A stretch of 64,000 bases of DNA. It comes from Sphaerisporangium aureirubrum. Its GTDB lineage: Bacteria > Actinomycetota > Actinomycetes > Streptosporangiales > Streptosporangiaceae. The notes under the pieces were generated by a model that saw nothing but the letters and a program-made list of their open reading frames with translations, did no database searches and had not been told where the DNA came from. Made by a program: the position numbers and the translations under genes. This document shows positions 51,188 through 60,076 of the stretch, one piece after another. The first letter of the stretch is position 1. Every line of letters begins with the position of its first letter. Location: contig NZ_JBHSRF010000007.1 in NCBI RefSeq assembly GCF_042658925.1, forward strand, positions 159,735-223,734. The letters are read 5' to 3'.

Positions 51188-51247
51188 CACGCGCGCGGTG
51201 TGTCAGGGGACGGGAGCCGGGACATTCCCGGCAGTAGCATTGCCGCC

Positions 51248-52597
51248 GTGCAGTGGGATCCTTTCGACGCCATCGAACGGGACGTCCGCGCCATGGTCGC
51301 GGACCCCCGGTGGGCGGACGTACCGGCTCCCACGCAGGCGCAGGCGATGGCCGCCCGGCTGATCGCCACCGAGGACGGCGGGTGCTGGCTGTTCGGCGCG
51401 CACGCCCGCTGGTACCGCCACGACCGGTCCGACGGCCTGTGGCACCTGTCCGCGCCCCCCGCGGCCGAGGACGTGCGCTCGGCCGCCCGGCCCCCGTACC
51501 CCGCGCCCGCGGTGCCCGAGCACCTGCTGCCCCGCGCCGCCCATCTGGCCTTCGACCGCGGGTCGGCGCAGGCGTTCGTCGGTCCCGACGTGCCGCGCGG
51601 CATCACCGAGGGCCTGCGCGGCGTGCTGGACGCGCAGCGCGGCCTCGGCGAGTTCATCGGGGTCGCGGGGCCGCTGCGCGAGTCGTTCCACGACGACGTG
51701 CCGGCCGCGGTGGCGATGGTCTGGGGCACCGTCATGTGGTGCGCCTACGCCCCGGCGTTCGACGGCAACGAGGTGCTGCTGTCGATGTTCGGGGAGTTCC
51801 TGTCCCGGCCGCTGCCGGGTGACGACTGGGTGCGGTGGCTGCCGCCGGTGCCGCTGTCCGCGCTGATCGACCTGTACGCCGACCCGCTCGGCCGGGGCGC
51901 GCAGGGCGCCGCGCTGCGCCTCGCCGGGCTGGCGACGGCGACGGCACGGGTGCTGCGGGCCGACCGGCGGTTCGCCCCGCGCGCGGAGGCGCTGCTGGCG
52001 ATGGTGGAGCCGCTGGCGGCCCGGCCCTGGCTGGACCACCACGCCAGGGACGCCGCCACGCTGCGGCGCACGTGGCTGGCCCGCTGCCCCGGCCACCTCG
52101 CCGGGGCCGTGCTGCCGGAGACGGCGCCGGAGGAGCACTTCCGGCACGTGCTGTACGACATGGTGCAGGCGCTCGCGTTCGTCGGCGACCGGGGCGCCGA
52201 CCCCCGGACGGTGGCCGCGGCGCTGCTCGCCGCCGACGTGCAGACCGTCGCCCCGGAGGCCACGGGGCGGCTGTACCCGTGGCTGGACGCCGAGTCGCGC
52301 CGGACGTACCACATGGCGCTGTCGGCCCCCGAGCACCCGCTCAGGGACTGCTGGCCGCGCGCCGGCGAGCCCGCGCCGGACGTGCTGCCGCCGGACCGCG
52401 CGTCGGCGGCCACGCTCCTCGGGGCGGGGTACGCCACCGGGCTGGCGTGGTGCCGGCTGACCGGGACCGAGCCGCCCGCCCACGGGTTCCCGGTGTCCGC
52501 CGCCACGGTACGATGCTTGATCCACGAGCGCGACGACCCCGCGGACCCATTACCTGGAGTCCCAGATGTCTCGTCGCAATGGATACGCCACACCTGA
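51248..52597 (+). CDS. Hypothetical protein, large alpha-rich
   Basis: 449 aa. Starts VQWDPFDAIERDVRAMVADP at GTG 51248; a TAGCAT -10 ends 8 bases earlier, which suggests a leaderless transcript. The protein is mostly helical, with no signal peptide, membrane helix or motif I recognise. A central Trp-rich block (VAMVWGTVMWCAYAPAFDGN) is distinctive. It follows the carbonic-anhydrase-like gene by 60 bp in the same direction. Function unknown. Confidence 0.65.
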   Translation: MQWDPFDAIERDVRAMVADPRWADVPAPTQAQAMAARLIATEDGGCWLFGAHARWYRHDRSDGLWHLSAPPAAEDVRSAARPPYPAPAVPEHLLPRAAHLAFDRGSAQAFVGPDVPRGITEGLRGVLDAQRGLGEFIGVAGPLRESFHDDVPAAVAMVWGTVMWCAYAPAFDGNEVLLSMFGEFLSRPLPGDDWVRWLPPVPLSALIDLYADPLGRGAQGAALRLAGLATATARVLRADRRFAPRAEALLAMVEPLAARPWLDHHARDAATLRRTWLARCPGHLAGAVLPETAPEEHFRHVLYDMVQALAFVGDRGADPRTVAAALLAADVQTVAPEATGRLYPWLDAESRRTYHMALSAPEHPLRDCWPRAGEPAPDVLPPDRASAATLLGAGYATGLAWCRLTGTEPPAHGFPVSAATVRCLIHERDDPADPLPGVPDVSSQWIRHT

Positions 52598-52829
52598 CGC
52601 CCATGGGCCCGACTAAACGGGTTATTGGGCTATTTTTTACTTACTCCGCGTATATCATTCCCCGCCCTCCTATCAGTGGTTTTGACGGAATTGTGATCTC
52701 GGAACCGGGAAATGGTCTCCACAGGGACACGGGAGGGTCTGGCGAATGGTCACGATGGGCCATGTCGTCGAAAGCCCGACCGGTCGTAACCTCGAAGTGG
52801 GTGTGGGCTGCGGAAGGAAGGACGACGCG

Positions 52830-52991
52830 GTGGGGCACGACAACCTGGACTCAAGGGTCCATGACCGTGTCGCGTTGGACGAGATCGCGCTCTACGCGGA
52901 GGTGCTCAGCGCCGTCGCTGTCAGCGAACGAGAGCTGACGTTGGATGAACTCGACAACGCGCTCGGATTGCGCACTTCGGTGAGTCACTGA
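52830..52991 (+). CDS. Very small hypothetical protein
   Basis: 53 aa from GTG 52830, behind AAGGAAGGA. The sequence GHDNLDSRVHDRVALDEIA and LTLDELDNALGLRTSVSH forms two short helices with the acidic pattern of small actinobacterial regulatory or partner proteins (recollection, not searched). The region 52598-52829 in front is relatively AT-rich around 52620-52700 and probably contains the promoter. Confidence 0.55.
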   Translation: MGHDNLDSRVHDRVALDEIALYAEVLSAVAVSERELTLDELDNALGLRTSVSH

Positions 52992-53149
52992 AGGAGCTCG
53001 CAGAACTGGTCCCGGACTCCCTGGGAGTTCGGGACGGTTTTGTGAAAGGGTCCCTCACCCCACGTACCGGACTAGTCCGGACGGGCCGCCGGGCCCTGTG
53101 GAACCACGCGGGCGCACTACCGCCGAACTAGCGCCGCACCAGCACCGGA

Positions 53150-53431
53150 CTAGGACCGCACCAGCCTGGCGATCGCCGCCGAGGCCTCCTTGACCTTCGC
53201 CTCGGCCTCGGGCCCGCCGGCGCTGATCGCGTCGGTGACACAGTGGCCGATGTGGTCCTCCAGAAGGCCGAGCGCCACCGCCTGCAGGGCGCGAGTGGCC
53301 GCCGACACCTGGGTCAGCACGTCGATGCAGTAGGCGTCCTCCTCGACCATGCGCTGGAGGCCGCGGATCTGGCCCTCGATCCGGCGGAGCCTGGTGAGAT
53401 AGGCCTGCTTGTCGGCGCTGTACCCATGCAT
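53150..53431 (-). CDS. csoR: CsoR/RcnR family metal-sensing repressor
   Basis: 93 aa, all-helical. The Cu(I) ligand set Cys-x(n)-His-x3-Cys is present: C35 in DAYCIDVLTQ, H61 and C65 in EDHIGHCVTD. The N-terminal RLRRIEGQIRGLQRMVEE is the family fingerprint. CsoR represses copper efflux genes until Cu(I) binds. No copper pump or chaperone gene is adjacent; the upstream neighbour is a glycosyltransferase. A palindromic operator lies 10 bp upstream of the ATG, so autoregulation is likely. Confidence 0.92.
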   Translation of the reverse strand: MHGYSADKQAYLTRLRRIEGQIRGLQRMVEEDAYCIDVLTQVSAATRALQAVALGLLEDHIGHCVTDAISAGGPEAEAKVKEASAAIARLVRS

Positions 53432-53440
53432 ATCGCCCAG

Positions 53441-53459
53441 GATACCTCTTCGGGGTATC
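53441..53459. promoter_or_regulatory. CsoR operator
   Basis: GATACC and GGTATC arms (53441-53446, 53454-53459) with a 7-bp centre give the ATACC..GGTAT palindrome known for actinobacterial CsoR proteins. It fills the gap between the glycosyltransferase stop (53460) and the csoR start (53431). Confidence 0.7.
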
Positions 53460-54536
53460 TCAGCGGGCGCGCAGACGTTCGAACATCTCCTCCCAGCGGC
53501 CGGCCACGACGGACGCCTCGTGCGCCGCCGCCGCCTCCCTGGCCCCGGCCGCCAGCACCATCCGGCGCCGCCCGTCGTCGATCAGCGCGAGCAGCGCCGC
53601 CGCGTACGCCTGGAGCTCCTGCTCGCCTCGGGAGACCAGCACGCTGTCCCGCCCGGCGGTGACGAACTCCCCCGGCCCGCGGGTGCCCTCGAAGCCCACC
53701 ACGGGGACACCACACGCGAGTGCCTCGATCACCGTCATGCCGGGCGACTCGGCGTGCGAGGTGACGGCCACGATGGACGCCTTGGCGAACTCCCCCTGCA
53801 GGTCGGGGGTGGTGCCCATGAAGTACACGTTGTTGTGCAGGCCGAGGTCGCCGACCAGCGCTCTCAGCCGCTTCTCCTCGGGGCCGCCGCCGTACAGGCG
53901 CAGCCGCCAGTCGGGGCGCTTGTCCGCCACGATGGCGAACGCGCGGATCAGCGTGTCGAACGCCTTGCCGGGCAGCCACCGCCCGCCCGCCGAGACGATG
54001 CGGTTGTCCATGCGCGACCTCGGCCACGGGCCGCGCGGCAGGGCGTCCGGGATGATCTCGACCGGCGGCCCCGCGCCGTCCAGCAGCCGCAGGAACTCGT
54101 CCTTGGTCGTCTCGGTCGACGCCACAACGGCGTCGAGCTTGGGGTAGAACCGTCGGACCGCGCCGGGGATGGACGGGCGGGCCCACTCGCGGGCCAGCCG
54201 CACGATGTCACGGGGCACGTGCCGCGCGGCCTGCACCCCGAGGCTCGCCCGGGTGGTGACCAGCACGTCGGCCCGCAGGCCGCGCAGCGTGCGCCACAGG
54301 GCCATCTCGGTGCGCATCTGGCCGCGCGGCAGCAGATGGCGCACCCCGGGACGGGCGTCGACCAGCCAGCGCACCGACACCTTGCCGTCGATGGGGAAGA
54401 ACGGCGCCTCCCGCACCCTCCGGACGCTGACGATCTGCACCTCGTGCCGCGTCGCCAGCTCGGTGGCGAGGTTGATCACGGCCCTGGTGTCGCCCCGCAT
54501 TCCGTACGCCGAGGGAAGCAGGAAGCAGATCTTCAT
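53460..54536 (-). CDS. Glycosyltransferase family 4 protein
   Basis: 358 aa, GT-B fold. N-terminal KICFLLPSAYGMRGDTRAVI (acceptor side); C-terminal nucleotide-sugar half with GGRWLPGKAFDTLIRAFA, and the E-x7-E motif in ESPGMTVIEALACGVPVVGF. It transfers a sugar from a nucleotide or lipid donor, acceptor unknown; similar proteins work on cell-wall teichoic-acid-like polymers or glycans. ATG 54536 overlaps the upstream gene by 4 bp (ATGA), so the two form a unit. Confidence 0.9.
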   Translation of the reverse strand: MKICFLLPSAYGMRGDTRAVINLATELATRHEVQIVSVRRVREAPFFPIDGKVSVRWLVDARPGVRHLLPRGQMRTEMALWRTLRGLRADVLVTTRASLGVQAARHVPRDIVRLAREWARPSIPGAVRRFYPKLDAVVASTETTKDEFLRLLDGAGPPVEIIPDALPRGPWPRSRMDNRIVSAGGRWLPGKAFDTLIRAFAIVADKRPDWRLRLYGGGPEEKRLRALVGDLGLHNNVYFMGTTPDLQGEFAKASIVAVTSHAESPGMTVIEALACGVPVVGFEGTRGPGEFVTAGRDSVLVSRGEQELQAYAAALLALIDDGRRRMVLAAGAREAAAAHEASVVAGRWEEMFERLRAR

Positions 54537-55345
54537 CCACCCACCTCGAGGCGCAGTTCGTCGTCCGCGGTGTAGCAGGGGCGGATCGGCACGCCGTCCA
54601 CCTCGGTGTCGGGGTACTGCACCCGGCGGCGCTTGCCGTCCACGTCGTCGATGCGCGCCCCGAGCGGCAGCGGCTCGGCGAGGCCGTCCACCTCCAGGGA
54701 CGGCTCCCACAGCCCCTCGTACTCGGGGGTGGCGGCGATCACGTCGCACAGCGACAGCGCGGCGTGGAACCGCACGCCCTGCACGGTCGCGACGGCGGTC
54801 ACCGCGCCGTCGGGCCCCGCCGGGGGGCGCAGCGCGAGGCGGGCGGTGTGGTGGGAGTCGTCGTCGGTGAAGCCGGTGTAGGCCAGCAGGCCGGTGACCT
54901 CGAAACGCCCCTCACGGAACCACACCGCGCGCACGTCGGCCACCGGCTCGGCCGCGGCGATGCGCAGCGCCAGGAAGCCGTTCAGCGTGCGGTAGGCGCG
55001 GTAGGCCAGGGTGCGGCGGCTCAGCGCGTAGGCGTCCAGGCGGTCCAGCGAGAAGCCGGGGTCGACGCACTGGACCCGGGTGCGGCCGCCCGGACGTCCC
55101 GGCTCGCCGTGCTCCAGGTAGGTGTCCCAGCGGCCAGGGGTCAGCGCGAGGGGCGCCAGCGAGACCGCCACCGACACGTCGTGCGCCTCCGCGCCCGGCG
55201 TGCCGAGGATCACCGAGCTCTCCGCGCCGCCGCTGCGCTGCCGGAACACCAGCCGCGTACCCTCGGGAAGGGGCTCCTCGATGGCAAGACGAAGCGAGAG
55301 GACGTCGGCCATGGTGACCTCGGCATCGGTAACGACAACGCGCAC
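54533..55345 (-). CDS. Hypothetical protein coupled to the glycosyltransferase
   Basis: 270 aa, predicted mostly beta strand, with one helical middle part (LDAYALSRRTLAYRAYRTLN). GTG start at 55345 behind GGAGGGGG. No signal peptide or membrane helix. The 4-bp overlap with the glycosyltransferase suggests a role in the same pathway, for example an acceptor-binding or partner protein; no family recognised. Confidence 0.7.
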   Translation of the reverse strand: MRVVVTDAEVTMADVLSLRLAIEEPLPEGTRLVFRQRSGGAESSVILGTPGAEAHDVSVAVSLAPLALTPGRWDTYLEHGEPGRPGGRTRVQCVDPGFSLDRLDAYALSRRTLAYRAYRTLNGFLALRIAAAEPVADVRAVWFREGRFEVTGLLAYTGFTDDDSHHTARLALRPPAGPDGAVTAVATVQGVRFHAALSLCDVIAATPEYEGLWEPSLEVDGLAEPLPLGARIDDVDGKRRRVQYPDTEVDGVPIRPCYTADDELRLEVGG

Positions 55346-55428
55346 CGGCGCCCCCTCCCCGTCGATTGAGCCGCGACGTTGAGGTTACCGTTATTTCATC
55401 GATATGTGGAGAAAGGGTTTCGGGCCCC

Positions 55429-57588
55429 CTACGCGGGGTCCGAGGGAGTGACCGTCCCACCCTTCACTGAAGTGACCAGGAGTTGCGCCACGTCCACGAC
55501 TTCGAGCGTCTCCTTGGCCTCGCCGCTGTTCTTCTTCTCGTTGATCGCGTCGCCGAGCATCACGAGGCAGAAGGGGCACGCGGTGGACACGCGGTCGGGG
55601 TCGGTGGTGAGCGCCTCGTCCACCCGCTCGGTGTTGATGCGCTTGCCGATGCGCTCCTCCATCCACATGCGCGCCCCGCCCGCGCCGCAGCAGAAGCCGC
55701 GGTCCTTGCAGCGGTGCATCTCCTGCGTGCGCACGCCGGGCACCTTGGCCATGATGTCGCGCGGCTGGGCGTACACCTTGTTGTGCCGGCCGAGGAAGCA
55801 CGGGTCGTGGTAGGTGATCTTCTCCTCGATCGGCGTGATCGGGGTGAGCTTGCCGTCCTCCACCAGCTTGGCCAGCAGCTGGGTGTGGTGCACGACCTCG
55901 AAGGTGCCGCCGAGCTGCGGGTACTCGTTGGCCAGCGTGTTGAAGCAGTGGGGGCAGGTCGCCACGATCTTGGTGACGCCCGCCTCGGTCAGCGTCTCGA
56001 TGTTCTGCTGGGCGAGCATGTTGAACAGGAACTCCATGCCGAGCCGCCGCGCGGGGTCGCCGGAGCAGGCCTCCATCGGGCCGAGCACGCCGAAGCGCAC
56101 GCCGGCCATGTGGAGCAGCTCGGCGACGGCCTTGGTGGTCTTCTTGGCCCGGTCCTCCAGGGCGCCGGCGCAGCCGACCCAGAAGAGGTACTCCATGTCC
56201 TCGGGCATCTTGTCCTCGACGAGGGTGACCTCGATCGGGTCGACCTCGCGGGAGGCCAGCTCCTCGATCCACTCGGCCCGCTTCATCTCGGGCACGCCCC
56301 AGGGGTTGCCCTTGTTCTCGAGGTTCTTCAGCATCACGCCCGCCTCGGACGGGAAGCTGGACTCGATCATCACCTGGTAGCGGCGCATGTCGATGATGTG
56401 GTCGATGTGCTCGATGTCGACCGGGCACTGCTCGACGCACGCCCCGCAGTTGGTGCAGGACCACAGCACGTCCGGGTGGATCACGCCGTTCTCGCCGACC
56501 AGCGGCATGCCGGCCAGGGCCAGCACGTCCTCGGGGAGCTTCGCGCGCTCCTCCTCGGTGGCCAGGAGGTACGGCGCGATGGCGAAGGCGTGGTCGCGCT
56601 GGTCCAGGATGAGCATCTTGGGCGAAAGGGGCTTGCCGGTGTTCCACGCCGGGCACTGCGACTGGCAGCGGCCGCACTCGGTGCAGGTGTAGAAGTCGAG
56701 GAAGCCCTTCCAGGTGGTGTCCTCCAGCTTGCCCCGGCCGAAGACGTCGGTGTCGGGGTCGGCCTCCTCGAAGTCGATCACCTTGCCGTTGCTGCGCATC
56801 TCCGGCACGGCGCCGAGGCCGTCCGGGCGGCGGGAGAACATGACGTTCAGCGGCGCGGTGCCGATGTGCAGGTGCTTGGAGTTCACCACGATGACCAGGA
56901 ACACCAGCATGACGCCGAGGTGCAGCAGCAGGCCGACCGGCTCCAGCGCGTCGTTGACGCCCTCGCCGAGGGGGCGCAGCAGCGCCGCCACGCCCTGGGA
57001 GGCGAAGGCGCCGGAGTCGTAGGGGAAGTTGCCGGTGTTGATCGACGCGCCGCGGAACAGGAACAGCGTCCAGATCACGTTGAAGATCATGAACAGGATC
57101 AGCCAGGCGCCGCCGAGGTGCGAGCCGCTGAACCGCGACTCACGGCCGAGCTTCTTCGGCGAGTTGGCGACCCGGATGGCCGCGAAGGCGGCGAGGCCGA
57201 GGAGGCAGGCCACCGCGATGAGGTCCTGGAGGAACCCGAGGACCGGCCAGGTGCCGACCAGCGGGATGTGGAAGTCGGGGGTGCCGGTGACCGCGCCCTG
57301 GATCAGCGCGCCGTACGCCTCCAGGTAGACGGTCGCGAGGATCACGAACGCCCAGAACACCACGAAGTGCGCGGCGCCCGAGGGCGTCCACTTCAGCAGC
57401 TTCTTCTGCCCGAACACCTCGACCAGCTGCGCCCTGAGCTCGGCTCCGGCGTTCGCCTTCGCGTAGGCGAGGCGCTCGGGGGCGGGCTGGCCGCTGGTGG
57501 CGAGCCGGTGCAGGTAGCGCACGCGGCGGCCGGCGACCGCGATCGCGGCCGCGGTCATGACCAGCCCGATGATCGCTACAAGGAGCAC
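55429..57588 (-). CDS. Membrane Fe-S oxidoreductase, heterodisulfide-reductase-like
   Basis: 719 aa. N-terminal ~270 residues contain about five membrane helices with His residues suited to heme b (FVVFWAFVILATVYLEAYG, LHLGVMLVFLVIVVNSKHLH). Then two ferredoxin-type 4Fe-4S motifs, CTECGRCQSQCP and CTNCGACVEQCP, and two CCG-domain segments (HDPCFLGRHN, FCCGAGGARMW). This is the architecture of the actinobacterial HdrD/GlpC-like protein whose mycobacterial counterpart is Rv0338c. Electron donor and acceptor unknown; a link to quinone or glycolate/glycerol-3-phosphate metabolism is inference. GTG 57588 behind ATAGGAGG. Confidence 0.92.
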   Translation of the reverse strand: MLLVAIIGLVMTAAAIAVAGRRVRYLHRLATSGQPAPERLAYAKANAGAELRAQLVEVFGQKKLLKWTPSGAAHFVVFWAFVILATVYLEAYGALIQGAVTGTPDFHIPLVGTWPVLGFLQDLIAVACLLGLAAFAAIRVANSPKKLGRESRFSGSHLGGAWLILFMIFNVIWTLFLFRGASINTGNFPYDSGAFASQGVAALLRPLGEGVNDALEPVGLLLHLGVMLVFLVIVVNSKHLHIGTAPLNVMFSRRPDGLGAVPEMRSNGKVIDFEEADPDTDVFGRGKLEDTTWKGFLDFYTCTECGRCQSQCPAWNTGKPLSPKMLILDQRDHAFAIAPYLLATEEERAKLPEDVLALAGMPLVGENGVIHPDVLWSCTNCGACVEQCPVDIEHIDHIIDMRRYQVMIESSFPSEAGVMLKNLENKGNPWGVPEMKRAEWIEELASREVDPIEVTLVEDKMPEDMEYLFWVGCAGALEDRAKKTTKAVAELLHMAGVRFGVLGPMEACSGDPARRLGMEFLFNMLAQQNIETLTEAGVTKIVATCPHCFNTLANEYPQLGGTFEVVHHTQLLAKLVEDGKLTPITPIEEKITYHDPCFLGRHNKVYAQPRDIMAKVPGVRTQEMHRCKDRGFCCGAGGARMWMEERIGKRINTERVDEALTTDPDRVSTACPFCLVMLGDAINEKKNSGEAKETLEVVDVAQLLVTSVKGGTVTPSDPA

Positions 57589-57757
57589 GGGTCCTCCTAT
57601 CTACGGCGTGGCCGCCCGGGCACCGCTCGTGACCGGTGGCACCCGAATACTACCCGCCGGTAACTTATGGGTGCACCCCGGTTGACCCGCAGGGCCGGCG
57701 ACCGATACCAGAATCGATACTAGAAGAGTGCTCTGGACGCCGTCCGCGCGGGGCCGA

Positions 57758-58351
57758 TCATTCCTCTCCCAGATAACGCTGGATCGTCGGGGCCAGCAGT
57801 TCGACCAGTTCCTCGATCTCGACCGAGGCCAGCGGCTCCACCCGCAGAACGTACCGCAGCATGATCACCCCGAACATCTGGGCGAACGCCACCTCCATGC
57901 GCAGCCGCGACACGCCGAGCATCTCCACCACGCGGTCCAGGATGGCCCGGGTCAGGAACTCCCGCACCATCAGCACCGCCTGCTCGTTCGTGGCGGCGCT
58001 GCGCACCAGCGCCAGCACCGGCTCGCGGGCCTCGGCGTTGGCCGTCAGGGTCAGGATGAACCGCACCAGGCGCTCGCCGATCTGCTCGCGCGGCCCCTGG
58101 AGGATCAGCGGTAGCGCCGTGGAGGGATCGGCCGGCAGGCGCAGCGCCGCGACGAAGATGCCTTCCTTGGTGGAGAAATAGTGATGGACCAGGGCGGGAT
58201 CCACCCCGGCCTCCCTGGCGATGCCGCGGATCGTGGCCTTGTCGAAGCCCTTGTCGGCGAAGACCTTGCTGGCCGCGGCGATGATCTCGCCCCGCGTGTC
58301 GGTCAGCCCGGGACGCCGTCCCGGGCGCCTCCGTGCCGTGCCGTCAGCCAT
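57758..58351 (-). CDS. TetR family transcriptional regulator
   Basis: 197 aa. HTH at residues 20-65: RGEIIAAASKVFADKGFDKA, TIRGIAREAGVDPALVHHYF, STKEGIFVAALRLP. The C-terminal domain is that of the TetR group often annotated with a TetR_C_17-like fold. Overlaps the methyltransferase gene upstream by 8 bp. Between its stop and the Fe-S oxidoreductase start lies a direct repeat (57704-57725). Confidence 0.92.
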   Translation of the reverse strand: MADGTARRRPGRRPGLTDTRGEIIAAASKVFADKGFDKATIRGIAREAGVDPALVHHYFSTKEGIFVAALRLPADPSTALPLILQGPREQIGERLVRFILTLTANAEAREPVLALVRSAATNEQAVLMVREFLTRAILDRVVEMLGVSRLRMEVAFAQMFGVIMLRYVLRVEPLASVEIEELVELLAPTIQRYLGEE

Positions 58352-59141
58352 CGGCGTCCCGCGCCGTGCGGGCCATCGCGAGATAGACGCGCATCGGCAC
58401 CTCCAGCTCGCCGTCCGGGGCCGCCTTGCGCAACTCGCCGCGCTCGCGCCTCAGCACCTCGGCGGCCGCCTCCTCGCCGAGCGCGGCGACGAACGAGTGG
58501 GAGCGCAGGTCGAGCATCATGTCGTCGACGCTCACCTGCCGCACCCAGTGGATCCACGCCTCCTGGACGTCCAGGCCCGCCTCGCCCATGGCCTTGGCCA
58601 CCTGGGGCACCCGCCACTGCGGCAGCGCCGGGCCCCAGTACGCCGGGCAGCTCGCGGCCAGCCGCCGCTCGAAGGCCACCAGCCAGTCCGGGCCGGTCCC
58701 CTGCGCGTCGTCCGGCGTGGCGCCGAGGTCCACGGTGTTCCACCACGCCGCCACCACGCCGCCGGGGCGCAGCACCCGCACGGCCTCCCCGATGGAGTCC
58801 GCGGGCCGCAGCCAGTGCCACGACTGCGCGTAGCAGACGAGGTCGGCGACACCCGAGCGCAGCGGGAGCGCGTTGCCGTCCCCCACGACCACGCCAGGGG
58901 ACGCCGAATGGGCCATCAGGCGGGCCAGCATGCGCTGGCCGGGGTCGATCGCCGTCACCCGGGCGCCGCGCGCCAGCAGGCCCCGGGTCGCGATGCCCGT
59001 GCCCGCGCCGACGTCCACCACGACGGCGCCGTCCAGGGACATCGCGCACAGCGCGGCCACCGCGTCGTACACGCCGTCGGGGTAGCCCGGCCTGGCGGCG
59101 TCGTAGTACTCGGCGACCCGGTCGAACACCTCATGACTCAT
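58344..59141 (-). CDS. Class I SAM-dependent methyltransferase
   Basis: 265 aa. VFDRVAEYYDAARPGYPDGV, motif I VVVDVGAGTGIATRGLLARG, VTAIDPGQRM (motif II) and ADLVCYAQSWHWL (motif IV) identify the UbiE-like small-molecule type. Substrate unknown. It shares 8 bp with the TetR gene downstream and lies 14 bp from the TIM-barrel isomerase gene upstream; all three are on the minus strand and could form an operon. Confidence 0.9.
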   Translation of the reverse strand: MSHEVFDRVAEYYDAARPGYPDGVYDAVAALCAMSLDGAVVVDVGAGTGIATRGLLARGARVTAIDPGQRMLARLMAHSASPGVVVGDGNALPLRSGVADLVCYAQSWHWLRPADSIGEAVRVLRPGGVVAAWWNTVDLGATPDDAQGTGPDWLVAFERRLAASCPAYWGPALPQWRVPQVAKAMGEAGLDVQEAWIHWVRQVSVDDMMLDLRSHSFVAALGEEAAAEVLRRERGELRKAAPDGELEVPMRVYLAMARTARDADG

Positions 59142-59154
59142 GGCGACGAGTAGA

Positions 59155-59970
59155 TCACGCCGTCGAGGAGGCGGCGAAGTGCAAACGGGCGAACGCCAGG
59201 CCCTCGGCCAGGTCGTCGATGCGCTCGCTGCGCCCCACCGCCTTGCGGGTGTTGATCTCCAGCACGATCAGGCCGCCGTAGCCGCTGGTGGCCAGCCGCT
59301 CCAGGATGCGGGCGCACGGCTGGCTGCCCCGGCCCGGCACCAGGTGCTCGTCCTTGTTCGTGGTGCCGATGCCGTCGGCCAGGTGGAGGTGGGCCAGCCG
59401 GTCGCCGAGCTTCTCGGCCATCTCGACGGCGTCGGACCCCGACACGGCGGTGTGGGACAGGTCCAGCGTGACCTGGGGGTAGTCCTGGTCGATGGGGTTC
59501 CAGCCCGGGGAGTACGGCACGACCTCGGCGCCCCGGGCGCGCAGGGGGAACATGTTCTCCACCGCGAAGGTCACGTCGGTCTCCTCGCGCATGCGGGCCA
59601 GACCGGTCTCGAAGTCGCGGGCGTAGTCGCGCTGCCAGCGGAACGGCGGGTGGACCACGACGGTCCGCGCGCCGAGGCGCTCCGCGGCCTTCTGGGCGCG
59701 GACGAGCTTGGCCCAGGGGTCACGGCCCCACACGCGCTGGGTGACCAGCAGGCACGGGGCGTGCACGGCCAGCACCGGCACGTGGTAATGGTCGGCCAGC
59801 CGCTCCAGCACGTCGATGTCCTGGCTCACCGGATCGGCGCCCACCATGACCTCGACGCCGTCGTAGCCGAGCCGCGCGGCCAGCTCGAAGGCGTCCGGAG
59901 TGCGCTCCGGATACACCGACGCGGTGGACAGAGCGATCTTGGCATTCGGCACTCGGATGACGTCGGTCAC
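59155..59970 (-). CDS. Sugar-phosphate isomerase/epimerase-type TIM-barrel protein
   Basis: 271 aa. Xylose-isomerase-like/AP-endonuclease-2 barrel: AKIALSTASVYPERTPDAFE, YDGVEVMVGADPVSQDIDV, VVVHPPFRWQRDY, FAVENMFPL, LDLSHTAVSG, HLADGIGTTNKDEHLVPGRG and LIVLEINTRK supply the usual metal ligands (Glu, Asp, His, Glu). GTG start at 59970; the open frame upstream is probably non-coding. Substrate unknown. Confidence 0.87.
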   Translation of the reverse strand: MTDVIRVPNAKIALSTASVYPERTPDAFELAARLGYDGVEVMVGADPVSQDIDVLERLADHYHVPVLAVHAPCLLVTQRVWGRDPWAKLVRAQKAAERLGARTVVVHPPFRWQRDYARDFETGLARMREETDVTFAVENMFPLRARGAEVVPYSPGWNPIDQDYPQVTLDLSHTAVSGSDAVEMAEKLGDRLAHLHLADGIGTTNKDEHLVPGRGSQPCARILERLATSGYGGLIVLEINTRKAVGRSERIDDLAEGLAFARLHFAASSTA

Positions 59971-60076
59971 AATAGCCAGCCTAAGCCGGGTCGCGGACAG
60001 GTGGCGCTCCGCAACCCGGATGCCACCGAGATCATAACAAGCCGTCCCGTCCGAGACCTGGTCTAGCGTGTGCTCC

